In this document: positions 40,911 to 49,182 of the stretch, one piece after another
How the letters are laid out: each line of letters starts with the position of its first letter
Position numbering within the stretch: position 1 is the stretch's first letter
Notes under the pieces: model-generated
The model's database searches: none
The model's input: the letters and a program-made list of their open reading frames with translations, nothing else
Told to the model about the DNA's origin: nothing
Program-made: the position numbers and the translations under genes
Origin: Sandaracinaceae bacterium
Lineage (GTDB): Bacteria > Myxococcota_A > Polyangia > Polyangiales > Sandaracinaceae
Assembly: GCA_020633195.1 (NCBI GenBank)
Contig: JACKEC010000024.1
Location: 120,705-184,704 of the forward strand
Direction of reading: 5' to 3'
DNA: 64,000 nucleotides

Positions 40911-42134
40911 TTAGAAGGCGAGCTCGAGACCGAGCGTGCCCATGATGCTGTTGTTGTTGGGGACCGACGCGCGGGCGTACCGGAACCCGGGGAACTCGTG
41001 ATGAATGAAGTCGGCCTTCAAGACCAGCCGGAACGATGACAGGGGACCGAGGTCGGCGCCCTCGGAGCCGGGCGTCAGCGCCCACACGAAGCTGAGCCCC
41101 GCCATGAAGCTCTCCTGATCGGAGAGCTCGCGATCCCCCGTGAAGTACTGCCCGCGGGGGCGCAGCGAGTAGTCGTCGCTGAAGAACGCGGCGGCGCCCT
41201 GGGTGTAGTAGCGGGCGTGCGCGCGGATGCGGATCGAGCCGTCGATCGTCTGCTCGTAGGCGAGCTGCGCGGTGATCGAGCGGACGTCCCAGTTGTCGCG
41301 GTACGCGCGCACGAAGACGCTGACGGCGCCGTTGAGCGGCTCGATCCAGAGGCGCGCCGCGACGCTCGCGGCGTAGCGGAAGCGGTTGTCCGGGTGGTGC
41401 TCCTGCGCCGCGCTGCGGCCGAGCCACACCGCGCGGTAGGGGTTGCTCTGGAAGCCGTCGATGAGCTGCCCGGTGAGGGTGACCTGCGTCACGAAGATCG
41501 GCGCCCAGGCCTGCGTCCAGCTCCCTTGGAAGCTCTGGAGCGCGAGGTCGTGCGTCATGCGGTCCATGTTCGTGTCGTCGAAGCAGCCGGCCGAGACGTC
41601 GAGCCGCCGCCGCTCGACGGCCTCCTGGACGCGGGGCTGGTTCAGATCGCAGACCGAGTCGAAGCCGCGCGCGTAGCTCAGGTCGAAGGTCGCGGTGCGC
41701 TCGAAGGCGTCCGTCCGCGCGCCGAGCGTGAACGAGTGCGACGTGTAGTCCGACTCGAAGCCGTAGGCGTAGCTGCCCCGCAGGCTGCCGAACGGGCTGC
41801 GCAGGGTCAGCCCGCCGTTGACCACGCTGCGCACGTCCTCGAGCCGCGTCGCGCTGCTGATCACGTCGACGTCCGACGACGGCGCGTCGACCACGGCCAC
41901 GCTCGCGCCGCTCACCACGTCCGCCTCGTAGCCCGCGGTGATGCTGACCTCCTCGGCGGGGTTCACGCGGACGTTCGCCCGCGGGTTCACGATCAGCATC
42001 TCGAGCGGGCCACCGAACTCGTAGAAGAGCGTGGTGTAGGCGTCGATCTCGGCGGTGTCCGCGCGCGCCGGCGCGGCGACCGAGGCGATCGAGAGGGTCA
42101 GGGCCGCGAGCGCGATCGTGGACGTCGAGCGCAT
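40911..42134 (-). CDS. DUF3570-type outer-membrane beta-barrel protein
   Basis: This 407-residue protein has a signal peptide (TIALAALTLSIASVAAPARA). The rest alternates polar and hydrophobic residues as in a beta-barrel (YGFESDYTSHSFTLGARTDA) and ends LGLELAF, a typical outer-membrane C-terminal Phe. The order and the adjoining DUF4266 lipoprotein mark it as a DUF3570 member. In other bacteria the two occur together, sometimes near ApbE or thioredoxin-like genes (from general knowledge); neither is visible here. Its ATG overlaps the DUF4266 stop. Confidence 0.82.
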   Translation of the reverse strand: MRSTSTIALAALTLSIASVAAPARADTAEIDAYTTLFYEFGGPLEMLIVNPRANVRVNPAEEVSITAGYEADVVSGASVAVVDAPSSDVDVISSATRLEDVRSVVNGGLTLRSPFGSLRGSYAYGFESDYTSHSFTLGARTDAFERTATFDLSYARGFDSVCDLNQPRVQEAVERRRLDVSAGCFDDTNMDRMTHDLALQSFQGSWTQAWAPIFVTQVTLTGQLIDGFQSNPYRAVWLGRSAAQEHHPDNRFRYAASVAARLWIEPLNGAVSVFVRAYRDNWDVRSITAQLAYEQTIDGSIRIRAHARYYTQGAAAFFSDDYSLRPRGQYFTGDRELSDQESFMAGLSFVWALTPGSEGADLGPLSSFRLVLKADFIHHEFPGFRYARASVPNNNSIMGTLGLELAF

Positions 42135-42364
42135 CAGTTGCAGCCGCAGCCTCCGCCGGTGACCGCGCCCGCGCCCGCCGATCCTTCGCGGTTCGACAGC
42201 ACGTGCTCCTCCTGCTCGCCGGCGATGCCCTCGGAGCCGAAGGTCATCGCCGGCTCCGCGAGGAACTCGCGCTGCTCGGGGCGCACGAGCACGCAGCCGC
42301 TCGCGCCGAGCGACGTGATCGCGAGCACCACCGCGATCGCGAGCTTAGAAAAAGACCGTCGCAC
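42134..42364 (-). CDS. DUF4266-type small lipoprotein with GGGCGCN tail
   Basis: A GTG start gives 76 residues: signal peptide FSKLAIAVVLAITSLGASGC with lipobox ASGC. A short mature part has HVLSNREGSAGAGAVTGG and ends in the hallmark GGGCGCN. The CXC tail could bind metal or form a disulfide. It overlaps the SH3-barrel gene by 20 bases and the DUF3570 gene by one. The conserved tail suggests a redox or metal-linked task with the DUF3570 barrel (inference). Confidence 0.8.
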   Translation of the reverse strand: MRRSFSKLAIAVVLAITSLGASGCVLVRPEQREFLAEPAMTFGSEGIAGEQEEHVLSNREGSAGAGAVTGGGCGCN

Positions 42365-43127
42365 CGATGGTGATCTCCTCGAGCGCGCTGATGCGGTTCT
42401 CGTCGAAGAACGCGTAGCCGCGCGCCTCGATCCGGATGGTGATGCGGTAGCGGAAGCCGAAGCGCAGGCCGCCTCCGCCGTAGAGGACGCCGACCATCCC
42501 GCTCTGGAGCAGGAAGGTGTCGGCGTTCGGATCGCTCACCGCGAAGCCGCCCCCGACGGTGAAGAACGGGACGACGGGGGACTCGGGCCACACGTTGATG
42601 AGCGGGCCGCCGGAGCCGATGAGGATGCGGCCGCCTTCGCCCACCGAGCCGCCGAGGTTCGCCTCGAGCTCGAGCTCGGGGGCGATGTTGATCGCGGGGC
42701 GGACGGCCATGAAGCCGTTGAAGAACCCGAGGATGCCAAACTGCACCGCGAGCTCGCCCGTCGCCGAGGGGAGCGCGGCGGGGGCGAAGACGTCGGGCGC
42801 GAACCGCCCGGCGCTGGCCTCGTCGCGCGAGACCTGGTGGTTGTAGACGGTGTCGCCGTGGATGTACGCGAAGGTGCCGTCGGAGAGCTCGACCCGGAAC
42901 CAGTAGCCGGTGCTCGCGCGGGAGTGCACGCGGAACACGTCGCCGCGCTGCGCGGCGCGGACGCGCTGGTAGCTGGCCCCCGGGCCGGATCGCAGCTCCG
43001 TGCGATCCACGATCACGCGGGCGTACACGCCCTCCGCGAGCGCCTCGTCGCCGTCCGCCGCCTGCGCGCTCGCCACCGCGGGCGCCGCGCAGAGCAGGAG
43101 CAGCGAGAGGGCGAGCGTCCGCCTCAA
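42345..43127 (-). CDS. SH3 domain plus outer-membrane barrel protein
   Basis: A TTG start overlapping the upstream stop (TTGA) gives 260 residues with signal peptide LRRTLALSLLLLCAAPAVAS. A bacterial SH3 domain follows (about 32-92: VDRTELRSGPGASYQRV, then GYWFRVELSDG). The remaining 165 residues are strand-rich with glycine turns (GVLYGGGGLRFGFRYRITI) and end TVFF, like a small OmpA-type barrel. The SH3 part could bind peptidoglycan and tie the barrel to the wall. The only other in-frame start is an ATG at 43169, inside the upstream gene. Confidence 0.75.
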   Translation of the reverse strand: MRRTLALSLLLLCAAPAVASAQAADGDEALAEGVYARVIVDRTELRSGPGASYQRVRAAQRGDVFRVHSRASTGYWFRVELSDGTFAYIHGDTVYNHQVSRDEASAGRFAPDVFAPAALPSATGELAVQFGILGFFNGFMAVRPAINIAPELELEANLGGSVGEGGRILIGSGGPLINVWPESPVVPFFTVGGGFAVSDPNADTFLLQSGMVGVLYGGGGLRFGFRYRITIRIEARGYAFFDENRISALEEITIGATVFF

Positions 43128-43591
43128 AGCGCGCCCCGGTTGATCCACTCGGTGATGAGCGCCGCGCACGGATCGGACTCACCGAAGATCACGCGCGGGT
43201 GAGAGTCGAGCCCCACCGGCCGGCGATAGAACGGGCTGCTGAGCGGGTCGCTCTGCACCGTGAACTGCACCGCCTCGAAGTTCGCGACGTAGTCCGCGGA
43301 CACGTCGCCCCCCGTGACCTCGCCGCCCACGCAGGTCGGGGGCGGGTCCATCGTGTCGACCAGCCGCAGCGCCGAGCGGTCCGAGTGGCACATCCCGCCT
43401 TCGCCGGCCCCGCCGCTCGCGCAGCCCTTGGCGGTCAGGATCTGCGGCTGGATCTCGCAGAAGAAGAAGTCCTCGTCGAGCTGCAGGTCCGGCGGCACGA
43501 TGTTGTCGCCCAGGTCGACGGTCCCACAGCCGACCATGCCGCAGCCCAGGGACCACACCAGGAGAAGGGACGCTACCGCGTGCCCGCGCAT
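43124..43591 (-). CDS. Lipoprotein with cytochrome-like C...MCH motif
   Basis: This 155-residue lipoprotein (MRGHAVASLLLVWSLGCGMVG then C) contains FFFCEIQPQILTAKGC and, 10 residues later, MCHSDRSALRL. This resembles the pattern around heme-binding CXXCH in large-lipoprotein cytochromes, but the spacing between Cys and the final CH is too long for a normal heme site. The region is shared in style with other myxobacterial lipoproteins. It heads the envelope operon running down to 39905. A GTG one codon upstream is an alternative start. Confidence 0.7.
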   Translation of the reverse strand: MRGHAVASLLLVWSLGCGMVGCGTVDLGDNIVPPDLQLDEDFFFCEIQPQILTAKGCASGGAGEGGMCHSDRSALRLVDTMDPPPTCVGGEVTGGDVSADYVANFEAVQFTVQSDPLSSPFYRRPVGLDSHPRVIFGESDPCAALITEWINRGAL

Positions 43592-43697
43592 CACGGGGAA
43601 CGCTATCCGAGCGGCCCTGACGGGGTCAATGCCGGGATGCTACGCTCCGCAAAAGCCGCTGCCCCACGGGGAGCGGTGGGAACGGGGGATATCGAGG

Positions 43698-44282
43698 ATG
43701 CAGATCCGGATGAGGATGCTCGCGCGCGGCCTCTTCGTGGCCGCGCTCCTGACCGCCTGCGGTGGCTCTCAGGCGGAGCCGACGACGGCAGGTGGCCTCG
43801 AGGAGGCGCCGCCGCCGCGACCCGTCGGGCCCGCGAACGCCAGCGGCTCGTCGGAGGCGACGGCCGTGGTCGGGCGCGCCGGGGGGACCTTCTCGCTCGC
43901 GAACGGGGCGCGGCTGGAGATCCCGCAGGGCGCCCTGAGCGAGGAGATCGAGGTCACGTTCCACGACGGCGCCGACGGACAGGCGTTCGGCGATCGGGAG
44001 CGCCAGCGCGCGCTCGGCCCGATGCTCGCGGTCGAGCCCGCGCTCCGCACCGACGGGCCGCCCTTCGTGGTGTCGGTCCCGAACCAGCCGATCCCGAACG
44101 GGTGGAACGCCGAGGACCTCGCCTTCGCGATGGAGGAGGTCGCCGAGGAGCAGCGCGCGATGGACACGCTCGGGACGGTGACCCACTGGCAGTTCTACCC
44201 CGCGGCGGCCGAGGGCAGCCGGCTCATCGCCCGCACCGAGGGCCTGCAGGGACACCGCCTCCAGTTCGGAGTGGCGCGCTGA
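43698..44282 (+). CDS. Lipoprotein with ZU5-like domain
   Basis: About 194 residues starting MQIRMRMLARGLFVAALLTA with lipobox TACG. After a Pro/Ala linker, VVGRAGGTFSLANGARLEIP followed by QGALSEEIEVTFHDG matches the ZU5-type beta module found in many secreted and surface proteins. The gene's stop overlaps the probable start of the dipeptidase-like gene. An in-frame Met four codons later (43710) is an equal candidate start. The function is unknown. Confidence 0.75.
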   Translation: MQIRMRMLARGLFVAALLTACGGSQAEPTTAGGLEEAPPPRPVGPANASGSSEATAVVGRAGGTFSLANGARLEIPQGALSEEIEVTFHDGADGQAFGDRERQRALGPMLAVEPALRTDGPPFVVSVPNQPIPNGWNAEDLAFAMEEVAEEQRAMDTLGTVTHWQFYPAAAEGSRLIARTEGLQGHRLQFGVAR

Positions 44283-45355
44283 AGCACGATCTGAGCGCCC
44301 TGGACCGGCGGACGCCGGATGACGAGGTCGCTCGGATCGCCGGGGTCTCACTCGACGCCGTGGAGCTGCTCCGCGGCGGCGAGGTGATCGACCTCCACAT
44401 CGAGAGCTACATCCCGCCCCGCCTCTGGGGCTACGACCTCTTCGAGCGGCACGACCGGCACTTCCTCGGCGGCTGGTTCTTCGGCCACCTCGACTTCCCG
44501 CGCGCCCTCGACGGCGGGCTCACCGGCGGCATGTGGTCGATCGCGACCAACATCGGGCGCACCGCGTCGGGGCGCTTCGCCGCGCTGAAGGAGAACGTCG
44601 AGGCGCTCCGCGCGGACGTCGAGGCCACCGAGGGGCGGATGGAGATCGTTCACTCCGCGTCCGCGTGGCGAGCGGCGCGGCGGCGCGGCGCGCACGCGTG
44701 CCTCGTCAGCGTGCAGGGCGGCAACGCCTACGACGCCGCGCCGGACGCGTCGGCGCTCGAGGACGTCGTGCGCGTGACGGTGATGCACCTGAGCAACTCC
44801 CGGCTCGGGCGCACGTCGAGCCCCGCGAGCCTCGGGGCCTCGCCCGGCCTGACGCCGAAGGGGCGCGAGTTCGTCGAGCAGCTCGACGCGGCCCGCATGT
44901 TCGTCGACCTCGCGCACATCGACCGGCAGGGCTTCTGGGACGCCGTCGAGGTCCACGATCCGACCCTCCCCTTGATCGTCACGCACACCGGGGTGAACGG
45001 CGTCCGGGATCACTGGCGAAACCTCGACGACGACCAGATCCGCGCCGTGGCGGACTCGGGCGGGGTCGTGGGGATCATGTTCCAGACCTCGTTCCTGCGA
45101 GGGAAGGGCATGCCCAACGACGCGTCGCTGGTGGTGGATCACCTGGAGCACGTGATCGACGTCGGCGGCGAGGCCGCGGCGGCGCTCGGCAGCGACTACG
45201 ACGGCGCGATCACCCCGCCCCCCGAGCTGCGCGACGGGTTCCTGGGCTTCTATCGGATCGTGCAGCGCATGCTCGACCGCGGCTGGCGCCCGGACCGCGT
45301 GCGGCGCGTCCTCGGCGACAACTTCCTCGCCTCCTTCGAAGCGCTGCGACCCTGA
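44279..45355 (+). CDS. M19 (renal dipeptidase)-like protein with altered metal site
   Basis: About 358 residues in the membrane dipeptidase fold. Typical landmarks are FVDLAH (His213), VTHTG (His236), DHWRNLDDDQIRAVADSGGV and GSDYDG (Asp306). The first metal pair, HXD in the family, reads DLHIES (His40, Glu42), and the bridging Glu is Gln146 in LVSVQGG. The start is unsure: no ATG or GTG lies near the front, and a CTG at 44279 would overlap the previous stop (CTGA). A GTG at 44360 would be shorter. Activity as a dipeptidase is doubtful. Confidence 0.8.
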   Translation: MKHDLSALDRRTPDDEVARIAGVSLDAVELLRGGEVIDLHIESYIPPRLWGYDLFERHDRHFLGGWFFGHLDFPRALDGGLTGGMWSIATNIGRTASGRFAALKENVEALRADVEATEGRMEIVHSASAWRAARRRGAHACLVSVQGGNAYDAAPDASALEDVVRVTVMHLSNSRLGRTSSPASLGASPGLTPKGREFVEQLDAARMFVDLAHIDRQGFWDAVEVHDPTLPLIVTHTGVNGVRDHWRNLDDDQIRAVADSGGVVGIMFQTSFLRGKGMPNDASLVVDHLEHVIDVGGEAAAALGSDYDGAITPPPELRDGFLGFYRIVQRMLDRGWRPDRVRRVLGDNFLASFEALRP

Positions 45356-45375
45356 TCCCTCGCGCGGGGGATCAG
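45352..45375. terminator. Hairpin holding both convergent stop codons
   Basis: CTGATCCC (45352-45359) pairs with GGGATCAG (45368-45375) around an 8-base loop. The stem contains the dipeptidase stop (45353-45355) and, on the other strand, the EF-hand gene stop (45372-45374). Confidence 0.6.
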
Positions 45376-45953
45376 TCGCGCGGGGTGCGGCCGGTGAGGA
45401 GCCGGTTGCCGGGCGCGGCGGCGGTCCCAGCGGCGAGCCAGTCGCGGAAGTGCTCCTCGACCTCCTGGAGCGACAGCACCCCGTCGCCGTCGCCGTCGAG
45501 CAGCGCGAACACCTCCTCGGCGTCGGCCTCGGAGCCCATCGCCTCGAGGTAGGCGGCGTACTCCTGGAGCGAGATGGTCCCGTCGCCGTCCACGTCGAGC
45601 ACGCGGAACGCGGCCATCACGAAGTCCGCCGCCCACGCCGGGATGGCGCCGCTCTTCGTCATCTCGAGCTCGGCCGTCGCGAGCGCGCCGACCAGCTCCT
45701 CGAGGCGGATCACCCCGTCGCCGTCCTCGTCCATCGTGCCGGCGAGCGTCGACCAGAGCGCGCGCGTGGCCTCGTGGAGGCGCGACAGCGACGGATCCTC
45801 CGCGTCGAGCCTCAAGATCTCGGCGATCGCGCCCGCGTACGCCCCGAAGTCACTCCGATCGAGCACGCCGTTGTCGTTGCGGTCGAGGCACTGGAAGTAG
45901 TCGGCGTATTTGTCGCGTCGAAAGCGCTTCTCGGGCGAGGGCTGCCACCACAT
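45372..45953 (-). CDS. Four-EF-hand calcium-binding protein
   Basis: This 193-residue cytoplasmic protein (no signal peptide) has four EF-hand loops: DRNDNGVLDRSD (24-35), DEDGDGVIRLEE (75-86), DVDGDGTISLQE (120-131) and DGDGDGVLSLQE (153-164). Most loops keep acidic residues at positions 1, 3, 5 and 12; the first ends in Asp instead of Glu. The layout resembles the sarcoplasmic calcium-binding/calerythrin group, likely a Ca2+ buffer or sensor. It stands alone on the minus strand. Confidence 0.9.
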   Translation of the reverse strand: MWWQPSPEKRFRRDKYADYFQCLDRNDNGVLDRSDFGAYAGAIAEILRLDAEDPSLSRLHEATRALWSTLAGTMDEDGDGVIRLEELVGALATAELEMTKSGAIPAWAADFVMAAFRVLDVDGDGTISLQEYAAYLEAMGSEADAEEVFALLDGDGDGVLSLQEVEEHFRDWLAAGTAAAPGNRLLTGRTPRD

Positions 45954-46011
45954 GCGGCAGAGGGTACGAGACGGAGGCCCTCGACGCGACCCGGACGCCG
46001 CGACGGCCGCC

Positions 46012-46647
46012 TCAGAACGTCAGCGGCCGCGCTTGACCCGACAGGCGCTCCGAGGAGCGTGTCCACTTGCGTTGCAGAAGCACGATCGCGAGCGCGCCGA
46101 GGAGGCCGAGGAGGAGCAGCAGCCCTCCCAGCGGCTGGAGCGGCGACTCGTCCGGGGTCTCGTCGAGCACGAGCGCGTCCGAGGGAGCTCCATCGACCAG
46201 GGCGACGAGCTCGGCGGCACGGCCCTCGGGAGGGCCGATGACGCCCTCGAGATCCCGGACGCGGACGAGCCGCGCGCGATGTCGCTCTGCGTATCGGAGG
46301 TGGCGGAGCTCGTCGCCACGGAACGCGAGGATCTGGTCGACCCAGCTCAGCAGGTCGGGGCTCTTGGAGTACAGATACAGGGCTCGCGGTTCGAGGGTCT
46401 CGGGCTCGACCACGCTGACCGCGACGAGCGCGTCCTCCGCGGTCGGGCGCGAGGGGTCGAAGATCGGGTAGCGGGCGTCGATCTCACAGTCGGTCAGCCG
46501 AACGGGTCCCTCCACGGGGGACCGTAGCCAGGTCGCGCAGTCGACGGGCTGGGGTGCCGCGCCCAGGCGGGGCGCCACCAGGTAGAGCCCGACGAGCGCG
46601 ACGACGGCGAGGGTCGCGAGCACCCCGGCGAAGACGGAGCGCGTCAT
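46012..46647 (-). CDS. Two-helix membrane protein of unknown function
   Basis: This 211-residue protein has an N-terminal membrane helix (VFAGVLATLAVVALVGLYLV) and a C-terminal one (GGLLLLLGLLGALAIVLLQR) with about 140 residues between, probably outside the cytoplasm. The loop (VDCATWLRSPVEGPVRLTDC) has two cysteines. I recognise no family. The ATG overlaps the stop of the zinc-ribbon gene upstream, so the two probably form an operon. Confidence 0.75.
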   Translation of the reverse strand: MTRSVFAGVLATLAVVALVGLYLVAPRLGAAPQPVDCATWLRSPVEGPVRLTDCEIDARYPIFDPSRPTAEDALVAVSVVEPETLEPRALYLYSKSPDLLSWVDQILAFRGDELRHLRYAERHRARLVRVRDLEGVIGPPEGRAAELVALVDGAPSDALVLDETPDESPLQPLGGLLLLLGLLGALAIVLLQRKWTRSSERLSGQARPLTF

Positions 46648-48152
46648 CGCGGCTCCACCCAATGCGCCAGCAGCTCGTCCGCGAGCGCGTCCGGCTCCCA
46701 GACCTCCTCGCTGCTCCACACCGTGCTGACCGAGTAGGGGCGGCCTGTCTGGAACGGGCCGAGCGCGACGCGCTCACCCGCGTGATCGCCACCCGTCACC
46801 GAGAAGACGTGGACATCGAACAGCTCGCCGGCGATGTCGCGCCGCAGCGTCGCGACGAGCTCGCAGGCGCCGCCCCACCGGAAGGTGCGCCAGTCGCACA
46901 ACCCCTCGGCGAGCGCACGAGACCCGCGGTGGGCCACCGGCATCCGGTCTCGGGCGTTCTCACGCGCCAGCGAGGCGAACAGCGACCAGCGACTCTCCAG
47001 CCGGCTGGCGAGTCGGGCGATCGTGGACGCCGGCACCTCGGTCCCGCGGCGCAGCAGCGCGTCCACTGCGGCGGACGCGACGCGCGGGTCCTCGTGCGTC
47101 GAGGCCTCCTCGAGCGCGTGGTCGGCGGCGCTCGTGAAGAGGCAGCCGAGGACCTGGAGCGCGCGACGCGCCTCGAGCACCGTGGCGGGCTCGTCCGTGA
47201 GGCGGGCGCGAGCGACCGCCCAGTCGAAGAGCAGCGACGCCTCGAGCGGCGCGAAGGCAGCTCGGTCCTCGCCCTGGGCGCAGAGCCCTCGCGCCACCGA
47301 CCTCCCGACCCTTCGGCTCGCGTGGTCGTCGGGGAGGCGGAAGAGGACGGGCAGATAGACCGGTGCCTCGCTTGCGAGCGCGCGGAGCCGAGGGCCGTCG
47401 ATGCGGACCCGGACCTCGCCCGCGTCGGACTCGAGGAGCTCCAGCGCCGTACCGAGGCCTCGGCGGTCCTGGAGGAAGTAGTCGAGGAGGCTCTCCTTTC
47501 CCCCCCGCGTGAGGCGTGGGTAGACGCGGATCAAGCGCGACTCCTCCACGAAGCCCGTCCGCGCGAGGCTGTTCGCGATCACCGAGGTGAGGAGGTCGTC
47601 GTGCTGGACGCGCGCCTCGGCGATCGCGAGCAGCTCCTCGCGCTGCTCCGAGGTCAGCCCTCCCGTGACGGCCATCTGCTCGAGGTGCGCGTGCGCGAGG
47701 AGGCGTTGGTCCGGGTCATCTCCGTTTGCGCGCTCGAGGACCTCGGCGAGCTCGTCGTCGACGATCGCCGCGCGCCGATCGGCCGCGGGCGCCAGGGTGG
47801 TCACGAGGAGCGTGGCGAGGAGGATCACGGGGCGCAGCCCGCCCGTGAGGAACGCCAGCACCGCGCCGCTCCGGACGCGGGCGTGCTCGGGACGCCACAC
47901 CCCGGCCTCCTCGCGCTTGCTCACCTCGGCGAGCTCGCGCGCCCCGCGCACCATCGCGAGGATCGAGGGGATCATGAGGACGTCGCACAGGAGGCTCGTG
48001 AAGCCGAGCTTCGCGGGGCTCCACTGGTCACCGCGGGCCTCCTCGATCCCGGGGTGAAGCGCGGCCAGGCACTCCGCGCACAAGCCGCCGTCGCCGGGCT
48101 CGCTGGCCCGCTCGATGGCGCACGCGCCGCAGCGCTCCCCCTCGCTCGTCAC
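46644..48152 (-). CDS. Zinc-ribbon, membrane and helical-repeat protein
   Basis: A GTG start gives 502 residues. An N-terminal CGACAIERASE..LCAEC motif is a zinc ribbon. One or two hydrophobic stretches follow (about 50-75, then LRPVILLATLLVTTLAPA near 105-125). About 300 residues of helical repeats in the HEAT/Armadillo style come next (ERANGDDPDQRLLAHAHLEQ; THEDPRVASAAVDALLRRG). A small C-terminal domain ends the protein. The start lies 29 bases after the EamA gene's stop. No enzyme motif is seen; it may be a membrane-tethered scaffold. Confidence 0.75.
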   Translation of the reverse strand: MTSEGERCGACAIERASEPGDGGLCAECLAALHPGIEEARGDQWSPAKLGFTSLLCDVLMIPSILAMVRGARELAEVSKREEAGVWRPEHARVRSGAVLAFLTGGLRPVILLATLLVTTLAPAADRRAAIVDDELAEVLERANGDDPDQRLLAHAHLEQMAVTGGLTSEQREELLAIAEARVQHDDLLTSVIANSLARTGFVEESRLIRVYPRLTRGGKESLLDYFLQDRRGLGTALELLESDAGEVRVRIDGPRLRALASEAPVYLPVLFRLPDDHASRRVGRSVARGLCAQGEDRAAFAPLEASLLFDWAVARARLTDEPATVLEARRALQVLGCLFTSAADHALEEASTHEDPRVASAAVDALLRRGTEVPASTIARLASRLESRWSLFASLARENARDRMPVAHRGSRALAEGLCDWRTFRWGGACELVATLRRDIAGELFDVHVFSVTGGDHAGERVALGPFQTGRPYSVSTVWSSEEVWEPDALADELLAHWVEPR

Positions 48153-48181
48153 CGCGTCCAGTGTGCCACGCGTCGGAGGGA

Positions 48182-49057
48182 TCACGCCCGAGCCACGGGC
48201 TTCGCTCGCGCGACGTAGCCGGCCGCGCCGAGCACCAGCGCGCCGCCGACGGCGCTGAGCGCGCCGAGCGACTCGCCCCAGTACAGCCAGCCGACGAGCA
48301 CCGCGACGGCCGGCTCGAGGAACGTCAGCACGGCGGCGCGCGCCGAGCCGATCCGCGCGAGGCCGTCGAGGAACAGCCACGTCGCCAGCGTCCCGCACGC
48401 CAGCGCGCCCACGACGAGCCAGGCCACGTCGCTCGCCTCGACCGTCTCGGGGAACGCGATCGCGAGCGGGACGAAGAACGTCGCGCCGACCAGCGCGTGG
48501 TAGCTCGTCGCCCGGCCGACCCCGATCCGGGCGCTGAGCGCCTTGGCCGAGAACACCGCCGTCGCGTAGCCAATGGCGCTCAGCCCGCCGAGCCCCGCCC
48601 CGAGCCAGAGCGACGCGCCGGCCTCGCCCGCCTCGATCTCCCAGGGCCTCAGCAGCAGCGCGAGCCCCACCAGCGCGACCCCCGCCGCGGCGACGCTGCC
48701 GGGCACCCGGACCCCGTCGATGCGCGGCGCGAGCCCCGCGATGATCAGCGGCGCGGTGCAATGGGTGAGCACCGCCACGGCCACCGTCGTGACCTGCATC
48801 GAGTAGAAGAACGTCCCCGCGTTGAGCGCGTCGGCGGCGCCGTAGAGGATCAAGATCGCGACGGTCTGGCGGTCCCACCGCGGGCTCCGCGGATCGAGCC
48901 GCACGAGCGGCCACGCCGTCACGCCGATCACGGCCAGCACGATCGGCGCGGTGAAGATCCCGCTCAGCCCCGTCGGTCGCAGGAACAGGCTCCACGTCCC
49001 CCACAGGATGGCCGCCATCGCCACCTGGGCCGTACCGCGTCGCCCGTCTGCGCTCAT
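48182..49057 (-). CDS. EamA/DMT-family transporter
   Basis: This 291-residue membrane protein has ten predicted helices in two EamA repeats, the usual drug/metabolite transporter build. Typical segments are MAAILWGTWSLFLRPTG, FYSMQVTTVAVAVLTHCTAP and, in repeat two, FLEPAVAVLVGWLYWGESLG. Family members export amino acids or other metabolites; the substrate is not clear. It is the first gene of a minus-strand run with the zinc-ribbon and two-helix genes. Confidence 0.92.
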   Translation of the reverse strand: MSADGRRGTAQVAMAAILWGTWSLFLRPTGLSGIFTAPIVLAVIGVTAWPLVRLDPRSPRWDRQTVAILILYGAADALNAGTFFYSMQVTTVAVAVLTHCTAPLIIAGLAPRIDGVRVPGSVAAAGVALVGLALLLRPWEIEAGEAGASLWLGAGLGGLSAIGYATAVFSAKALSARIGVGRATSYHALVGATFFVPLAIAFPETVEASDVAWLVVGALACGTLATWLFLDGLARIGSARAAVLTFLEPAVAVLVGWLYWGESLGALSAVGGALVLGAAGYVARAKPVARA

Positions 49058-49182
49058 TAAGGCTCCGGACGCTACGTCGGTCGAGACGGGCCGTCACGCG
49101 AACGCGCGTCCACACCGCGTGGGACCCTGTTGGAGATACTTCCATCATGTCCGCTGGCACGCCCCTGGCGTGGGGGTTCGCC

